DNA of 64,000 nucleotides from BMS3BBIN04 sp964552465 (GCA_964552465.1 CAZKGR010000011.1:1-64000); one strand, 5' to 3'; positions 8,175-17,341 are shown, counted from the first letter of the stretch. Translations and numbers: made by a program. The notes: generated from the sequence alone by a model not told the origin.

Positions 8175-10040
8175 ATGAAAGCATCGCAGAAGTATGTCCT
8201 GTTGGTTATGGCAGTTGTTTTTTCCACTTGCGCGTTTGTCACCACATCCATCGCCCAACCACCCGACCATTGGCAACGCGATTACGATCAGGGCGGATTT
8301 GAGAGTTTCCGCAGTGTTGTTGCGACAGATGATGGCGGCTACGCGGCCTTGACTTTCAAGACACTGAACATGATTGATTGGGAGCTTGAGCTTACCAAAC
8401 TCGATCGGTTTGGTGACGTCGAATGGGTGCACACATACGCGCCTAACAACGTTGAAGTTCCCACGCCTGGCAACCTGGTTCAGACACCGGACGGTGGTTT
8501 CAGTTACAGGTACGTAGCTGATGATTCCCAGCCCCTGGTCCACGTGGACCAATTCGGACGCGAGCAGTGGCGTGTCGAGCATGCTGAGCTGGGCCTCAAA
8601 CTGGCAAAACGTGACGGTGGCGGCTACGTGATCCCCACTGCAACAGATAGTCCAACGCAACTTCAATTGACCTACCTCAATGCCGATGGCTCAATAGATT
8701 TTCAGGTAAACACCGATTCATTCAGCGGCAATCTGGGGATTGGCGGCATCGAGCCGGACGGGAACGGAAACTACTACGTGTTCTGTTCACACACCCATGT
8801 TGCACCAAGCGACGCAATGGTTTACAAGTATGACAATGACGGCAACCAGCTATGGGTCCGGTACATTACATCGTTCGATTTCGAGATAAGAAATTCTCAC
8901 GGTGGCTTTGTGACCGAAGATGGTGGATGTGTCTGGTACGGTTCCGGACACGAATCGACCGGTCTGTATTTCTTCGTTTGGGGTGCGTTGGCCGCTCGCA
9001 TACCTGCGGATGGTGGCCCTGTAATCTGGTCCGGTTCGTTTGAACAAACAGACGATATGGACCAGGAAGGGTTCTACACTGGCGTCCAGGGTGCAGATGG
9101 TATCAACTACCTTGCTGGTGATCTGTCAGGGGATCCTGTCGTCCTCGCGGTTGACTCAGGCGGCAACGAACTCTGGCGCTATATCGGTCCACAACGGCCT
9201 AACTTCTTCCCGCAGTACTATTATTTCGGCGCAACTTTTGATCACAACGAAGAGACGCTTCGTCTCTTCGGGCAGAACAGCGACGAACAGACCGATGCCT
9301 TGTTACAGGTCTTTGGCCAGGCAGAGCCGGTACCACACCCATATGTGACCTTTTCGCCGGTGGGTGATACCGTAATTCCGCCATATGGTGGCACGCTGCA
9401 CAGCGCTGTTCACATCGAAAACTCGACGATGCAGTATGTGCAGGCGCGGGCAAGGCGTGATGCCTGGCTGCCATCAGGAACTCGCTTTCCCCTGGACAAT
9501 GTCCAGCTGAACCTCGCGCCGGGACAGGTAATCAGCCTCCCTGACTTCCAGCAGCAGGTTCCCCCCGGTGCGCCGGCAGGCGAGTATGTTCACAACCTGA
9601 CCCTGTTTAATCCAGCGGACGAAAAGATTTCGTCGCAGGCATATTTCTTCCATAAAGAAGACGCGAACCTGACCAGCGGAAGTCATGACGATATCGAGGT
9701 GTTGGCTGGATGGCAGCATTCGGACCTCATTACAGCCGGTTCTGAGGAAGCTGTGACGAACACGACACCTCTTCCGCTGCAATTCGCGGTTGGAGCAGCC
9801 TATCCGAATCCGTTCAACTCCAGCGCGAGGGTCAGCATCACATTACCAAACGCGAGTAATCTTTCCGTACAGGTATTCAACAACCTCGGACGTAAGGTTG
9901 CAGAGCTTGCAAACGGTCAATATTCTGCGGGTGCGCACGAGCCGACCTGGAACCCATCCGAACTGGCGAGTGGGATTTACTTCATGCGGGTGAACGCGGG
10001 TGGCGAACAGGCTATCCGCAAGCTGGCGTATATGAAGTAA
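8175..10040 (+). CDS. secreted DGG-repeat protein with type IX sorting domain
   Basis: A 621-residue exported protein of unknown role. ATG 8175 is preferred over 8166, since CGAGGA lies nine bases before it and abuts the earlier ATG; a run of six C separates the two ATGs. The signal peptide ends near SIAQ. Residues to about 370 have propeller-like repeats with DDGGYAALTF, TPDGGFSYRY and EDGGCVWYG, resembling the delta-60/PQQ-like style of secreted FCB proteins. An Ig-like domain follows (VIPPYGGTLHS...GAPAGEYVHNL), then a linker (LAGWQHSD) and the sorting domain YPNPFNSSARVSITLP...RKLAYMK. That last domain closely resembles the one in the preceding gene. The N-terminal half is related in style to the protein at 43950-45377, which lacks the sorting domain. 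Confidence 0.83.
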   Translation: MKASQKYVLLVMAVVFSTCAFVTTSIAQPPDHWQRDYDQGGFESFRSVVATDDGGYAALTFKTLNMIDWELELTKLDRFGDVEWVHTYAPNNVEVPTPGNLVQTPDGGFSYRYVADDSQPLVHVDQFGREQWRVEHAELGLKLAKRDGGGYVIPTATDSPTQLQLTYLNADGSIDFQVNTDSFSGNLGIGGIEPDGNGNYYVFCSHTHVAPSDAMVYKYDNDGNQLWVRYITSFDFEIRNSHGGFVTEDGGCVWYGSGHESTGLYFFVWGALAARIPADGGPVIWSGSFEQTDDMDQEGFYTGVQGADGINYLAGDLSGDPVVLAVDSGGNELWRYIGPQRPNFFPQYYYFGATFDHNEETLRLFGQNSDEQTDALLQVFGQAEPVPHPYVTFSPVGDTVIPPYGGTLHSAVHIENSTMQYVQARARRDAWLPSGTRFPLDNVQLNLAPGQVISLPDFQQQVPPGAPAGEYVHNLTLFNPADEKISSQAYFFHKEDANLTSGSHDDIEVLAGWQHSDLITAGSEEAVTNTTPLPLQFAVGAAYPNPFNSSARVSITLPNASNLSVQVFNNLGRKVAELANGQYSAGAHEPTWNPSELASGIYFMRVNAGGEQAIRKLAYMK

Positions 10041-10053
10041 GGCTGTCGTGTGG

Positions 10054-10079
10054 CCCGATTTGGTCTCTGCCAAGTCGGG
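10054..10079 (+). terminator. possible terminator hairpin
   Basis: CCCGATTTGG (10054-10063) pairs with CCAAGTCGGG (10070-10079) with one G-T pair and a six-base loop, 13 bases after the stop at 10040. There is no clean T-run, so it may be only a stabilising hairpin. Confidence 0.45.
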
Positions 10080-10144
10080 TGTCATGGTGTTTCGCAGATC
10101 ATAGGGGTATGAATCGCTGAGTCGCAGACGTATTTACACAATAA

Positions 10145-10168
10145 TGCCACGGACTGATATCCGTGGCA
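10145..10168. repeat. CCACGGA palindrome, copy 1
   Basis: TGCCACGGA and TCCGTGGCA form a perfect 9-bp stem with a six-base loop between two convergent genes. Further copies lie at 13660-13683, 15631-15654 and 38827-38850. Confidence 0.8.
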
Positions 10169-10177
10169 ATTGTGTTC

Positions 10178-10205
10178 CTCATGCCTCATACCTGCTTTTC
10201 TCACC
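10178..10205. repeat. degenerate heptamer repeat (CTCAYRM), copy 1
   Basis: CTCATGC, CTCATAC and CTGCTTT run end to end, followed by two more CTCACC units that reach into the end of the minus-strand gene. See the other copies at 13725, 15696, 26399, 33487 and 38862. Confidence 0.55.
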
Positions 10206-12105
10206 TCACCAACATCACCTTCTGTGTCTGGTTCAGATGACCGGGCACATGCGCGTGGATGAAGTACAGTCCTGACGCCAAATTCGACGCATCGAAGGTC
10301 AGCGTGTGCGATCCGGCGCTGTACGTTCCGGACGCCAACGTCCCGACCTGCTGCCCCGCGATGTTGAACACGGATACGTTCAGATTAGCGGATTGCGGAA
10401 GTGATACATTGATTGTCGTCGTTGGGTTGAACGGATTCGGATAAGCGGACTTCATCTCGTATGACGTTGGCAACACATTGATTGATTCTTCTCCACCCGC
10501 AATCATGTATCCGTTCGATGACCAGTCATTTACATCTGATCCACCTGTCACCACAGCGCTCTTGGTGAACGAGAAGTAATTGCCTGAGTTCGGTCCCCAA
10601 AGCTGGTGGAAACCAATCCAACCCCACACCTGATAATCGCCTGCCGGTGCAAAAGTCGGGATTTCCTGGGTTATACTACCAGTAGCATCCATGTATGGAA
10701 TCAACGTGAACATCGTCTGGAACTGGACATCAGGGTAGAAGTTTCCATCCGGCATCCTCACCTTTGTCCAGAACCACATGTTCGGGTAGTTTCCCGGCAT
10801 ATGGCTGACCACGTTTGCATCAAAGGAAATCGCACCTCCCTCTGCGGGTATGACTGTGGGTGATGTGGGAGAGAGTGTGACCTCTACGAGAAGCGGGTTG
10901 GTATGATGATAATAAAACGCGCCCATGTCGGTGATGGTATCGTCCGGGTCAAGGGGGCTGATGGGGTTGCCCACGTCAATGCAAGGCGATCCTTCCTGGA
11001 GATGGAAATCACCATTATCCATATCGATATACATCGGGTCGAGGCAGATGTTATAAAAAACGTCGCAAGAGTCATTATTTGCATTGATGCCAACGATAAC
11101 ACCAAGGTCTGGATTGATTGTTACTCCGTTGAAATTCCCACCGCTATTATTGTAAAAATCACAATATTTTATTCGTGGGAGGCTTGTACCAACGCGAATT
11201 CCATCTCCAATGTTATCCGTAATTGTGCAGTTGATGATTGTCGGACCGGAGAATGATGTGCATTTGATCCCGCCGCCGATTCCGTTGCCAGCCGAATTGC
11301 CGCTGATTGTGCAATTGGAGATAGTATCGTTGCTGGCGGTGTAATAGATACCACCACCGCCGCTGGTTGTTGTATTTCCTGTGATGACGCAGTGGCTGAT
11401 ACTGAGGCTGGAACCTCCGGCGTATATTCCGCCGCCTCTACTGGCCGAATTGCCGCTGATTGAGCTGTTGATGATTGTTGGGTTGGAATGATAGCAATAG
11501 GTTCCACCGCCGTTTGCGTGCAGGCCAACCGTATTGTCGTTAATCATGCAGTTGCTGATCGTTGGGTTGGACTGGAAGCAGTATATTCCGCCCCCACTGC
11601 CGTATTCTGCTGTTGAGTTTTCGCTGATAATGCTGTTACTGATACTTGGGCTGCTGGAAAGACTGCAATATATTCCGCCACCACTATAAGCTGAGTTGCC
11701 GGTGATTGCGCAATTCGAAATTGTAGGGCTGGACAGGTAGCAATATATTCCCCCGCCATCATCATCAATGCTGCCGTTACGGATGGTAAAACCTTGGATC
11801 AATGTCGTCGTGTCAATCAGGCCTTCACTTGTAATAGTGATAACGCGTCCATCTTGACTCGCATCGATGAATGTGTCACTCGTGTCACCGGCAGCGATCA
11901 GTTTGATACCGCTGACTTGTGGCCAGACGATGTTCTCGAAATAAGTTCCGGGTTGGACCAGCACTGTGTCGCCGGGTGCCGACGCATTAAGACCCACCTG
12001 TATGCTGCCAAATTCTGCTGGCACGTTGTTAGTTACTGCTAAAGTGGGTGACGTTGCCATCACGATCATAATGCAAAACGTTGATATCTGGACAAAAGTC
12101 TTCAT
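10201..12105 (-). CDS. secreted right-handed beta-helix repeat protein with type IX sorting domain
   Basis: A 634-residue exported protein. The start follows GAGGCGA and opens a signal peptide (MKTFVQISTFCIMIVMATS). Residues of about 30-330 form a pectate-lyase-like parallel beta-helix: IQVGLNASAPGDTVLVQPG marks the entry, then about seven turns of the type SPTISNCxITGNSxxxGGG. The end of the helix carries the usual LDPMYIDMDNGDFHL and SPCIDVGNP closing motif. An Ig-like domain (VIPAEGGAISFD...FAPAGDYQVWG) and a linker (NDWSSNGY) precede the sorting domain YPNPFNPTTTINVSLP...QKVMLVR. No catalytic residues of a polysaccharide lyase are evident, so an adhesive or structural role is as likely as an enzyme. 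The turns also make DNA-level repeats near 11250-11770. Confidence 0.88.
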   Translation of the reverse strand: MKTFVQISTFCIMIVMATSPTLAVTNNVPAEFGSIQVGLNASAPGDTVLVQPGTYFENIVWPQVSGIKLIAAGDTSDTFIDASQDGRVITITSEGLIDTTTLIQGFTIRNGSIDDDGGGIYCYLSSPTISNCAITGNSAYSGGGIYCSLSSSPSISNSIISENSTAEYGSGGGIYCFQSNPTISNCMINDNTVGLHANGGGTYCYHSNPTIINSSISGNSASRGGGIYAGGSSLSISHCVITGNTTTSGGGGIYYTASNDTISNCTISGNSAGNGIGGGIKCTSFSGPTIINCTITDNIGDGIRVGTSLPRIKYCDFYNNSGGNFNGVTINPDLGVIVGINANNDSCDVFYNICLDPMYIDMDNGDFHLQEGSPCIDVGNPISPLDPDDTITDMGAFYYHHTNPLLVEVTLSPTSPTVIPAEGGAISFDANVVSHMPGNYPNMWFWTKVRMPDGNFYPDVQFQTMFTLIPYMDATGSITQEIPTFAPAGDYQVWGWIGFHQLWGPNSGNYFSFTKSAVVTGGSDVNDWSSNGYMIAGGEESINVLPTSYEMKSAYPNPFNPTTTINVSLPQSANLNVSVFNIAGQQVGTLASGTYSAGSHTLTFDASNLASGLYFIHAHVPGHLNQTQKVMLVR

Positions 12106-12332
12106 GATTCGCCTCGGATTAGTGTCTCAAGAAAACCCATACGACAATTGGATGATCAACATATGTGTCATGTATAGGCTTTGCAAGATATTACAACAAT
12201 GTTTTTTCTTTTTCGTATTCTTTGAGCCCTGTTTCATACCCAGGCTCGCAAACCAGAACGAGCGAATCTCTTGATCCGTTCGCCCGTGCTGACTACTTTC
12301 GCGTCAACGAGCATAGACGGAGGGGATTGAGG

Positions 12333-12854
12333 ATGAAGCGTGCGTACGGATTTATTCTGACAATCGGACTTCTGGCTGTCTTGATGGTCATCGGCGGGTG
12401 TGCGGCGGGCAGCAAAATGCCGAGCACCGAAGAAGGTTACATGCCAACCCACGTCACTGTGGGCGAGATTGTCGCCTACACGCAGGGCGTGGCACAGGTC
12501 AGCACCAGCGACGTTCGAAATATGATCACCAGCGAAATCGAAACCGCGTTCCGCGAACAGGGTTTGCGATTTGTCAGCCTGCGTGAGTTGGAAACGACCC
12601 CGGTTGCGGCGGCGGATATGGTCAAGCTGAACGCGACGGTCACCTTCCAGCAGGGTGCGAGCGACATCGCAAAATCCATGGACGCGCGTTATACGTTCGA
12701 ACTCGTGCGTAGCTCTGACGGTTTCCTGTGGGAAAAAGGCAGCGCGAAAACGACCGACTGGACTGTCTCGTCGGGTGCTACGATGGACGTGCAATCCGCG
12801 ATCAAGTTCGGGGCGCAGGCGACCGCGAGGGACGTAAAGGAGTTGATGCAGTAA
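12333..12854 (+). CDS. small lipoprotein of unknown function
   Basis: A 173-residue lipoprotein. ATG 12333 follows GGAGGGG and gives a lipoprotein signal (MKRAYGFILTIGLLAVLMVI-GGC) with the modified cysteine near residue 24. The mature part has THVTVGEIVAYTQGVAQVST, then an alpha/beta pattern (SEIETAFREQGLRFVSLREL, FELVRSSDGFLWEKGSA) like the small envelope lipoproteins that pair an AMIN- or LpoB-like fold with other envelope machinery. I do not recognise the family. It stands alone, with a terminator just downstream at 12913. Confidence 0.7.
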   Translation: MKRAYGFILTIGLLAVLMVIGGCAAGSKMPSTEEGYMPTHVTVGEIVAYTQGVAQVSTSDVRNMITSEIETAFREQGLRFVSLRELETTPVAAADMVKLNATVTFQQGASDIAKSMDARYTFELVRSSDGFLWEKGSAKTTDWTVSSGATMDVQSAIKFGAQATARDVKELMQ

Positions 12855-13163
12855 TCGCGCGAATCGAACAGATCGTTCGCCAGCACGCTTCATACCAGAC
12901 ATAGTATTTCTGCGGGGGCCGCTCTCCGGCTCCCGTTTTCTACATCAAGTTGCACGGCCGTTTCCCAGCAAGTCATTCTGAATCCGGCAACCGCCGGATG
13001 AAGAAGGTCGGATTTGGCAGCGATTCCCAAGCCGGATCTTCTTCCGATCACTGTGTGATCGTCTGAATGACGTGCTTTGGACCGGCACAGAAGAATTTTC
13101 ATCGACGTTGGCTATTGCTAGCTAGACCATTCATACCAACACATACAACAGGAAACATAAGAG
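12855..13163. other. intergenic region with terminator and composite palindromic repeat
   Basis: Holds the terminator at 12913-12939 and, at about 12971-13060, a composite repeat: GTCATTCTGAA, a TCCGGCAACCGCCGGA hairpin and GAAGAAGGTCGGA, followed by a roughly complementary GCCGGATCTTCTTCCGA arm. The first piece resembles the GTCATYCTGA elements at 13617 and 13691. No gene is seen. Confidence 0.55.
12913..12939 (+). terminator. rho-independent terminator after the lipoprotein gene
   Basis: CGGGGGCCG (12913-12921) pairs with CGGCTCCCG (12927-12935) with one wobble pair, followed by TTTT. Confidence 0.75.
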
Positions 13164-13586
13164 ATGAAACGCACTCTTTGTATCATCAAGCCGGACGGCG
13201 TCCAGAGCAAGGTCGTTGGCAAGGTGATCGACCGTATCGAGCAGGAAGGCTTCACCATTCTTGGGATGAAGCGCGCCCGCTTGAGCAAGGCTGTCGCGGA
13301 GGATTTTTATGCTGTCCACAGCGAACGCCCATTCTATGGCGAGCTGTGTGAGTTCATGTCAAGCGGTCCGGTGGTTTTGATTGCGCTGGAACGTGACGAC
13401 GCGATCAACCATTGGCGCACGGTTATCGGCGCGACCGACCCGGCCGATGCTGACGATGGCACGATCCGTAAGCTCTACGCACGCAGTAAGGGCGAGAACA
13501 CTGTTCACGGCAGCGACAGTGTCGAGAACGGTGTGCTCGAGATAAGCAAATTCTTCAGCGAGATGGAGCTGATCGGCCAGAAGTAA
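13164..13586 (+). CDS. ndk: nucleoside diphosphate kinase
   Basis: A 140-residue cytoplasmic enzyme that passes the gamma phosphate of ATP to nucleoside diphosphates through a phosphohistidine. It opens with the family hallmark TLCIIKPDGVQ and has the RPFYGELCEFMSSGPV and KLYARSKGENTVHGSDS segments; the His of NTVHGSDS (near residue 115) is the phosphorylated residue. Length is normal for the family. AGGAAA lies about ten bases before the ATG. It is transcribed alone, with repeats on both sides. Confidence 0.97.
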   Translation: MKRTLCIIKPDGVQSKVVGKVIDRIEQEGFTILGMKRARLSKAVAEDFYAVHSERPFYGELCEFMSSGPVVLIALERDDAINHWRTVIGATDPADADDGTIRKLYARSKGENTVHGSDSVENGVLEISKFFSEMELIGQK

Positions 13587-13616
13587 GGCGGCGTTCGTCG
13601 TTCAGCACGCGCAATG

Positions 13617-13757
13617 TGTCATTCTGAACGCAGTGAAGAATCTCTCTTTTGAAGTGAAATGCCACGGATTTCAGTCCGTGGCATTTTGTCGTCATCCTGA
13701 GTGAAGCGAAGGATCTCGCTTTTGCTCATACCTCACAACTCATAACTCACAACTGAT
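13617..13757. repeat. repeat cluster: GTCATYCTGA elements, CCACGGA palindrome copy 2, heptamers copy 2
   Basis: TGTCATTCTGAACGCAGTGA (13617 onward) is followed by the palindrome TGCCACGGA/TCCGTGGCA (13660-13683), then GTCATCCTGAGTGAAGCGAA (13691 onward), then heptamers CTCATAC, CTCACAA, CTCATAA, CTCACAA (13725-13752) that run up to the end of the minus-strand gene. From the palindrome onward the block is nearly identical to 15631-15728. Confidence 0.75.
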
Positions 13758-15350
13758 TTACCTCACCAGCATTACTTTCTGCGTCTGATTCAGGTGGCCG
13801 GGGACAGTTGCACGGATGAAATACAGGCCGCTAGCGAGACCGGATGCGTTGAGGGTCAGGTTGTGTTGACCCGCTGCCATGCGACCGTTGGCGAGTTCCG
13901 CTACCAGCAGACCATTCACGTTGAACACGGTCACGTTGACATCGACCGCTTCCGGCAGGGTCAAGCTGACGGTCGTACTCGGGTTGAACGGGTTCGGGTA
14001 GGCCGCTGCTACCGCGAAATCCGTCGGCATCGTGCCTGTGGCTACTGTCGGTTGATCCGGCTCTGACAGGTAACCGGCCAGATCATCTCTGAATCCGCCA
14101 GCCGACCAATCGTTGGCACCACCAGCAACTCCACCGCTGACCGTCACACCGAAGCTGTCTTCAGCCATCACGTTCCCCGGATAGTCACCTGCAAGAACTG
14201 TGAAGACATAATCACCATTCGGCGCTGTTACCGGGATGGATTGGTAGAGATTTTGTGCTGGTATCACGGTGTTTGGTCCCATGGGGAAGTTGTTGACGAG
14301 CCAGACACTGACAATATTCGCATTGGGTAGCACAGCCTGCGCCCAGATATCAATGAGCGTGAAATCGTCCAGCCCCGACACCAGCAGCAGGTCGTATTCG
14401 AAGCTGCCACCGGGTGGGACGACTACAGGATCCGCCGGTGGTGTCAAGGTCAGCTCCAGCGGTTGTGGCACAACACAGGACAGCTCGACCGCTACCGTTG
14501 CTTGGGTCGGGTTGGCATTGGGGTCTTCAACGGTGATGATTCCATTATACGTTCCTTCACCGGGCCACATGTCCACGTTAACAGTGACCGTCTGGCTGGC
14601 GCCTTGCGCGACTGTCCCGCCAAGCGGATCACAGCTCATCCAGGCTGCGTCGTCTGTCAATGTCCAGTTCAGCGGAGCGTTGCCGGTGTTCTGGATGTCG
14701 AACGTGCTGGTCGGTGCGGGATCGCCGCTGATCCAGTCCAGCGTAAGCGCGGCGGGGGATACGCTCAGCCATGCCTGCGGGAAGGATGTGTAGTTGACAA
14801 TCAGGTGCGGGATTGCATCCCCGCCCCATTCTCTGGACATGAAGGCGAACTGTTCTTCAACCGTGGTTTCGATTACAATCCCGTGGTTGTTCGCCGGATC
14901 AGCGTACCAGTTCTGCGCCGCCGAAGTGACCTGAGGTTCAATTGTCTCGCCAACTGCAATCATCCACGGTTCAGAAAAGATTTGGCCTCCTCCTTCTGGA
15001 GCATTGTAATCGACGATGGTGTATTCGATCCACGGCGAGGTAACGTATTTTCCAGTCAATTCACAAGTCAAAGGAGTAATGACGGAAATCGCTGTCATAT
15101 TCAAATACGCGTCGATGATCTGGATGTTTTCTGGAAGCTGGGTAAGATCAAATTCGACATACGTACGCATGATATCACCATAAGACACACCAATCCACAG
15201 CATTGGGTCGAAACCATGGTTATCCCAAGTATTTTGAGACGACACCCAAGCGTCCTGGATCGGATCAAGCACCATCGTGTCTGCAACGCTCACACCGTTC
15301 GCAAAGAAAAGCATAAGCAGAACCGGCAAAAACATCATTCCCCTACGCAT
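13758..15350 (-). CDS. secreted DNRLRE/BACON protein with type IX sorting domain (tandem paralogue 1)
   Basis: A 530-residue exported protein. The ATG at 15350 follows GGAGGT and a signal peptide runs to about VSVA. Residues of about 25-185 are a DNRLRE-type jelly-roll (IQDAWVSSQNTWDNHG, TYVEFDLTQLPENIQIIDAY, VTSAAQNWYADPANNHGI). Next is a BACON-like beta domain (LSVSPAALTLDWISGD, WMSCDPLGGTVAQG), then the shared Ig-like domain (VVVPPGGSFEYDLL, AEDSFGVTV), a linker (NDWSAGGF) and the sorting domain YPNPFNPSTTVSLTLP...QKVMLVR. BACON and DNRLRE domains in secreted proteins are linked to glycan binding; the ligand is unknown. It is a tandem duplicate of the gene at 15729-17341, and the upstream DNA was duplicated with it. 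Confidence 0.85.
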   Translation of the reverse strand: MRRGMMFLPVLLMLFFANGVSVADTMVLDPIQDAWVSSQNTWDNHGFDPMLWIGVSYGDIMRTYVEFDLTQLPENIQIIDAYLNMTAISVITPLTCELTGKYVTSPWIEYTIVDYNAPEGGGQIFSEPWMIAVGETIEPQVTSAAQNWYADPANNHGIVIETTVEEQFAFMSREWGGDAIPHLIVNYTSFPQAWLSVSPAALTLDWISGDPAPTSTFDIQNTGNAPLNWTLTDDAAWMSCDPLGGTVAQGASQTVTVNVDMWPGEGTYNGIITVEDPNANPTQATVAVELSCVVPQPLELTLTPPADPVVVPPGGSFEYDLLLVSGLDDFTLIDIWAQAVLPNANIVSVWLVNNFPMGPNTVIPAQNLYQSIPVTAPNGDYVFTVLAGDYPGNVMAEDSFGVTVSGGVAGGANDWSAGGFRDDLAGYLSEPDQPTVATGTMPTDFAVAAAYPNPFNPSTTVSLTLPEAVDVNVTVFNVNGLLVAELANGRMAAGQHNLTLNASGLASGLYFIRATVPGHLNQTQKVMLVR

Positions 15351-15465
15351 GGTACCTCCAACGGTTGTTGTCTCGAACGACTGTCGAGCCCTGAACCTGT
15401 ATCTTTATGTTTTACTTTGTAGTTAGCGGACAGTAATGGAATAAGTCCAAGAAAGCTAAGCGTTT

Positions 15466-15545
15466 TTCGTGTTCGCGTCAATCGTGCTAAGCAAGTTTTT
15501 ACCAAAGCTTACTTTTTATCACTCTCCTAACTCTAGTTGAATTAT
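15466..15545 (-). promoter_or_regulatory. upstream block shared by the two tandem paralogues, copy 1
   Basis: On the plus strand it reads TTCGTGTTCGCGTCAATC, GTGCTAAGCAAG, a variable middle, then ACTCTCCTAACT and TAGTTGAATTA. The same pieces in the same order occur at 17457-17537. It lies about 115 bases upstream of the ATG at 15350. Conservation above the surrounding sequence suggests a promoter or operator, or simply recent duplication. Confidence 0.45.
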
Positions 15546-15630
15546 GGGATTGGTCCATCATCAATTCAGTCGATTCTTTGTCCAGCAATCATCTATGGTA
15601 CTGTATACCGCCCAAGCACAGAAAAGGAAA

Positions 15631-15728
15631 TGCCACGGACGGAAGTCCGTGGCATTTTGTTGTCATCCTGAGCGAAGCGAAGGATCTCGCTTTTGCTCAT
15701 ACCTCACAACTCATAACTCACAACTGAT
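15631..15728. repeat. CCACGGA palindrome copy 3, GTCATCCTGA element and heptamers copy 3
   Basis: TGCCACGGAC/GTCCGTGGCA at 15631-15654 is followed by TGTCATCCTGAGCGAAGCGA and then CTCATAC, CTCACAA, CTCATAA, CTCACAA (15696-15723). It is nearly identical to 13660-13757 and sits in the same place relative to the duplicated gene. Confidence 0.8.
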
Positions 15729-17341
15729 TTACCTCACCAGCATTACTTTCTGCGTCTGGTCGAGCTGACCGGGCACATGAGCGTGGATGAAGTACAGTCC
15801 GCTGGCCAGGCCTGACGCGTCGAAGGTCAGGCTGTGTCGACCAGCTGACAGACGACCATTGGCGAGTTCAGCAACTTGCGAACCGACCACGTTGTACACG
15901 GTGACATTGACATCCGCAGTTTCAGGCAGGGTCAAGCTGACGGTCGTGCTCGGGTTGAACGGGTTTGGGTAAGCCGCTGCGATTGCGAAATCCGTCGGCA
16001 TCGTGCCCCCTGCTACTGTTGACCTGTCGGAGTCTGACAGCCGATCAGAGATGATTTGTCCGAATCCACTTGCCGACCAGTCATCCGCACCGCCAGAAAC
16101 AGCCACACCCTGAACTGTTATGCCGAAACTGTCTTCAGCAATCACCAGGCCGGGGTAATTGCCTGCACGTATGTAGTACACATACTCCCCTGCCGGAGCG
16201 ATCATCGGAATGTTTTGCGATAACCCTTCCACCAGCAAAGACGCATTCGGCTGGATGGGGAAGTTGTTTACCCGCTGAACGGTGACCGTGTTGCCGTTCG
16301 GCAGCAACGCCTGCGCCCAGAAGTCGACGATGATCATATCGCCCAATGTTGATTCGATCAGGAGGTCGTAGACAATGGTTTCACCCGGCGCAACCACGAC
16401 GGGATCGGCTGGCGGATACAGGGTCAACGCCAACGGTGGCGGTGGTGATGTGCAGGTCAGGTCAACCGCTACCGTGGCTTCTGTCGGGATCGCGTCCGGC
16501 GCGGACACCGTGATCGTGCCGTTGTACGTGCCGTCACCCGGCCATGGGCCAGCGGTCACGGTAACCGTCTGGCTGGCGCCTGCGTCGACTGTGCCGCTGA
16601 CCGGATCACAACTCATCCAGTCGGCGTCGTCGGAAAGTGTCCAGTTCAACGGAATGTTGCCGGTGTTCGTAATGTCGAACGTGCCGGTTGGTGCAGGATC
16701 TTCAGAGAACCAGTCCAGCGAAAGTGTGGCGGGTGACACAGCAAGCTCCGCCTGATACGGTTCGTAAGTCACAATCAGTCTCGGCGCCCATTCTCCATTC
16801 AATTCAGTGGAGAAAAAGCAGTTTCCATTTCATCGTCATCGTCGGATACGATAGAAAAACCGTTATTGCTCGCCGGGTCTGCATACCAGTCCTGGGCGGC
16901 CTCGGTGACCGGCAGCGCAATAATGTCGCCGTAATTGAAATCCAACTGTTCGTTGAAGATCGTGGGTCCAGTGCCGGGTGGTTGATTGTTGTAGGTAATG
17001 GTCTCTTCAGACCACGGCTCAGCCACGTTGGCCCCGAATAAGACGTAGTCGATAAACGGGCCGTATTCGTAGCACCACAAATTTATATACGCGTCGGTGA
17101 TCTGGATGTTTTCGGGAAGCGGTGTAAGGTCAAATTGGATGTACGCAGTCTTGAGTTCAAAATCAAAAATATACATTGTAACGATCCGCAGCTGAAGTTC
17201 ATCATTGTAGTTCTGATCCGGATTCGTCGCTGATGTATAGGAATCCTGGGTCGCCTGCAGCTCCATCGTTTCTGCGACGCAGATGCTGCTGACAAACAGC
17301 GCTAGAATCAGCGACAGTAGTAATGCATATCCCCTACGCAT
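15729..17341 (-). pseudogene. secreted DNRLRE/BACON protein, frameshifted (tandem paralogue 2)
   Basis: Two abutting reading frames make one homologue of the 13758-15350 protein. The first (17341 to 16799) has a signal peptide and most of the DNRLRE domain (AYIQFDLTPLPENIQITDAY, VTEAAQDWYADPASNNGF) and stops after ETAFSPLN. The second (to 15729) resumes with STELNGEWAPRLIVTYEPY, BACON (LAVSPATLSLDWFSEDPAPT), Ig-like domain, linker (DDWSASGF) and sorting domain YPNPFNPSTTVSLTLP...QKVMLVR. Adding one T to the T5 run (A5 on the plus strand at 16813-16817) restores a continuous protein that aligns with its paralogue (FAFMSREWGGDAIPHLIVNY). The rest is intact, so this is a recent lesion, a sequencing or assembly error, or a phase-variable site. 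Confidence 0.85.

Larger units (their letters stand above)
15351..15728. other. intergenic region between the duplicated genes
   Basis: Nearest the 13758 gene is its promoter region, containing a block at about 15466-15545 that matches 17457-17537 upstream of the paralogue. Nearer 15728 is the CCACGGA palindrome copy 3 (15631-15654), a GTCATCCTGAGCGAAGCGAA element (15662 onward) and the heptamers (15696-15723). No gene is seen. Confidence 0.6.

Noticed and set aside
11250..11770. Regularly spaced similar segments suggesting a CRISPR array
   Set aside because: The repeats are codons for the turns of the beta-helix protein (SPTISNCxITGNSxxxGGG), vary in length and sequence, and stay in frame. 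They are a protein repeat, not an array.
12234..12902. A 222-codon minus-strand frame covering the small lipoprotein gene
   Set aside because: Arg/His-rich composition without motifs. The plus strand has a lipobox, ribosome site and terminator.
14463..15422. A 319-codon plus-strand frame opposite the DNRLRE/BACON gene
   Set aside because: Shadow frame with many Arg and Cys and no recognisable domain; the minus strand encodes signal peptide, BACON and sorting domain.
16813..16817. Programmed ribosomal frameshift at the A5/T5 run
   Set aside because: No slippery heptamer, internal Shine-Dalgarno or downstream structure is evident, and the intact paralogue has no such site. A sequence error, mutation or phase variation fits better.
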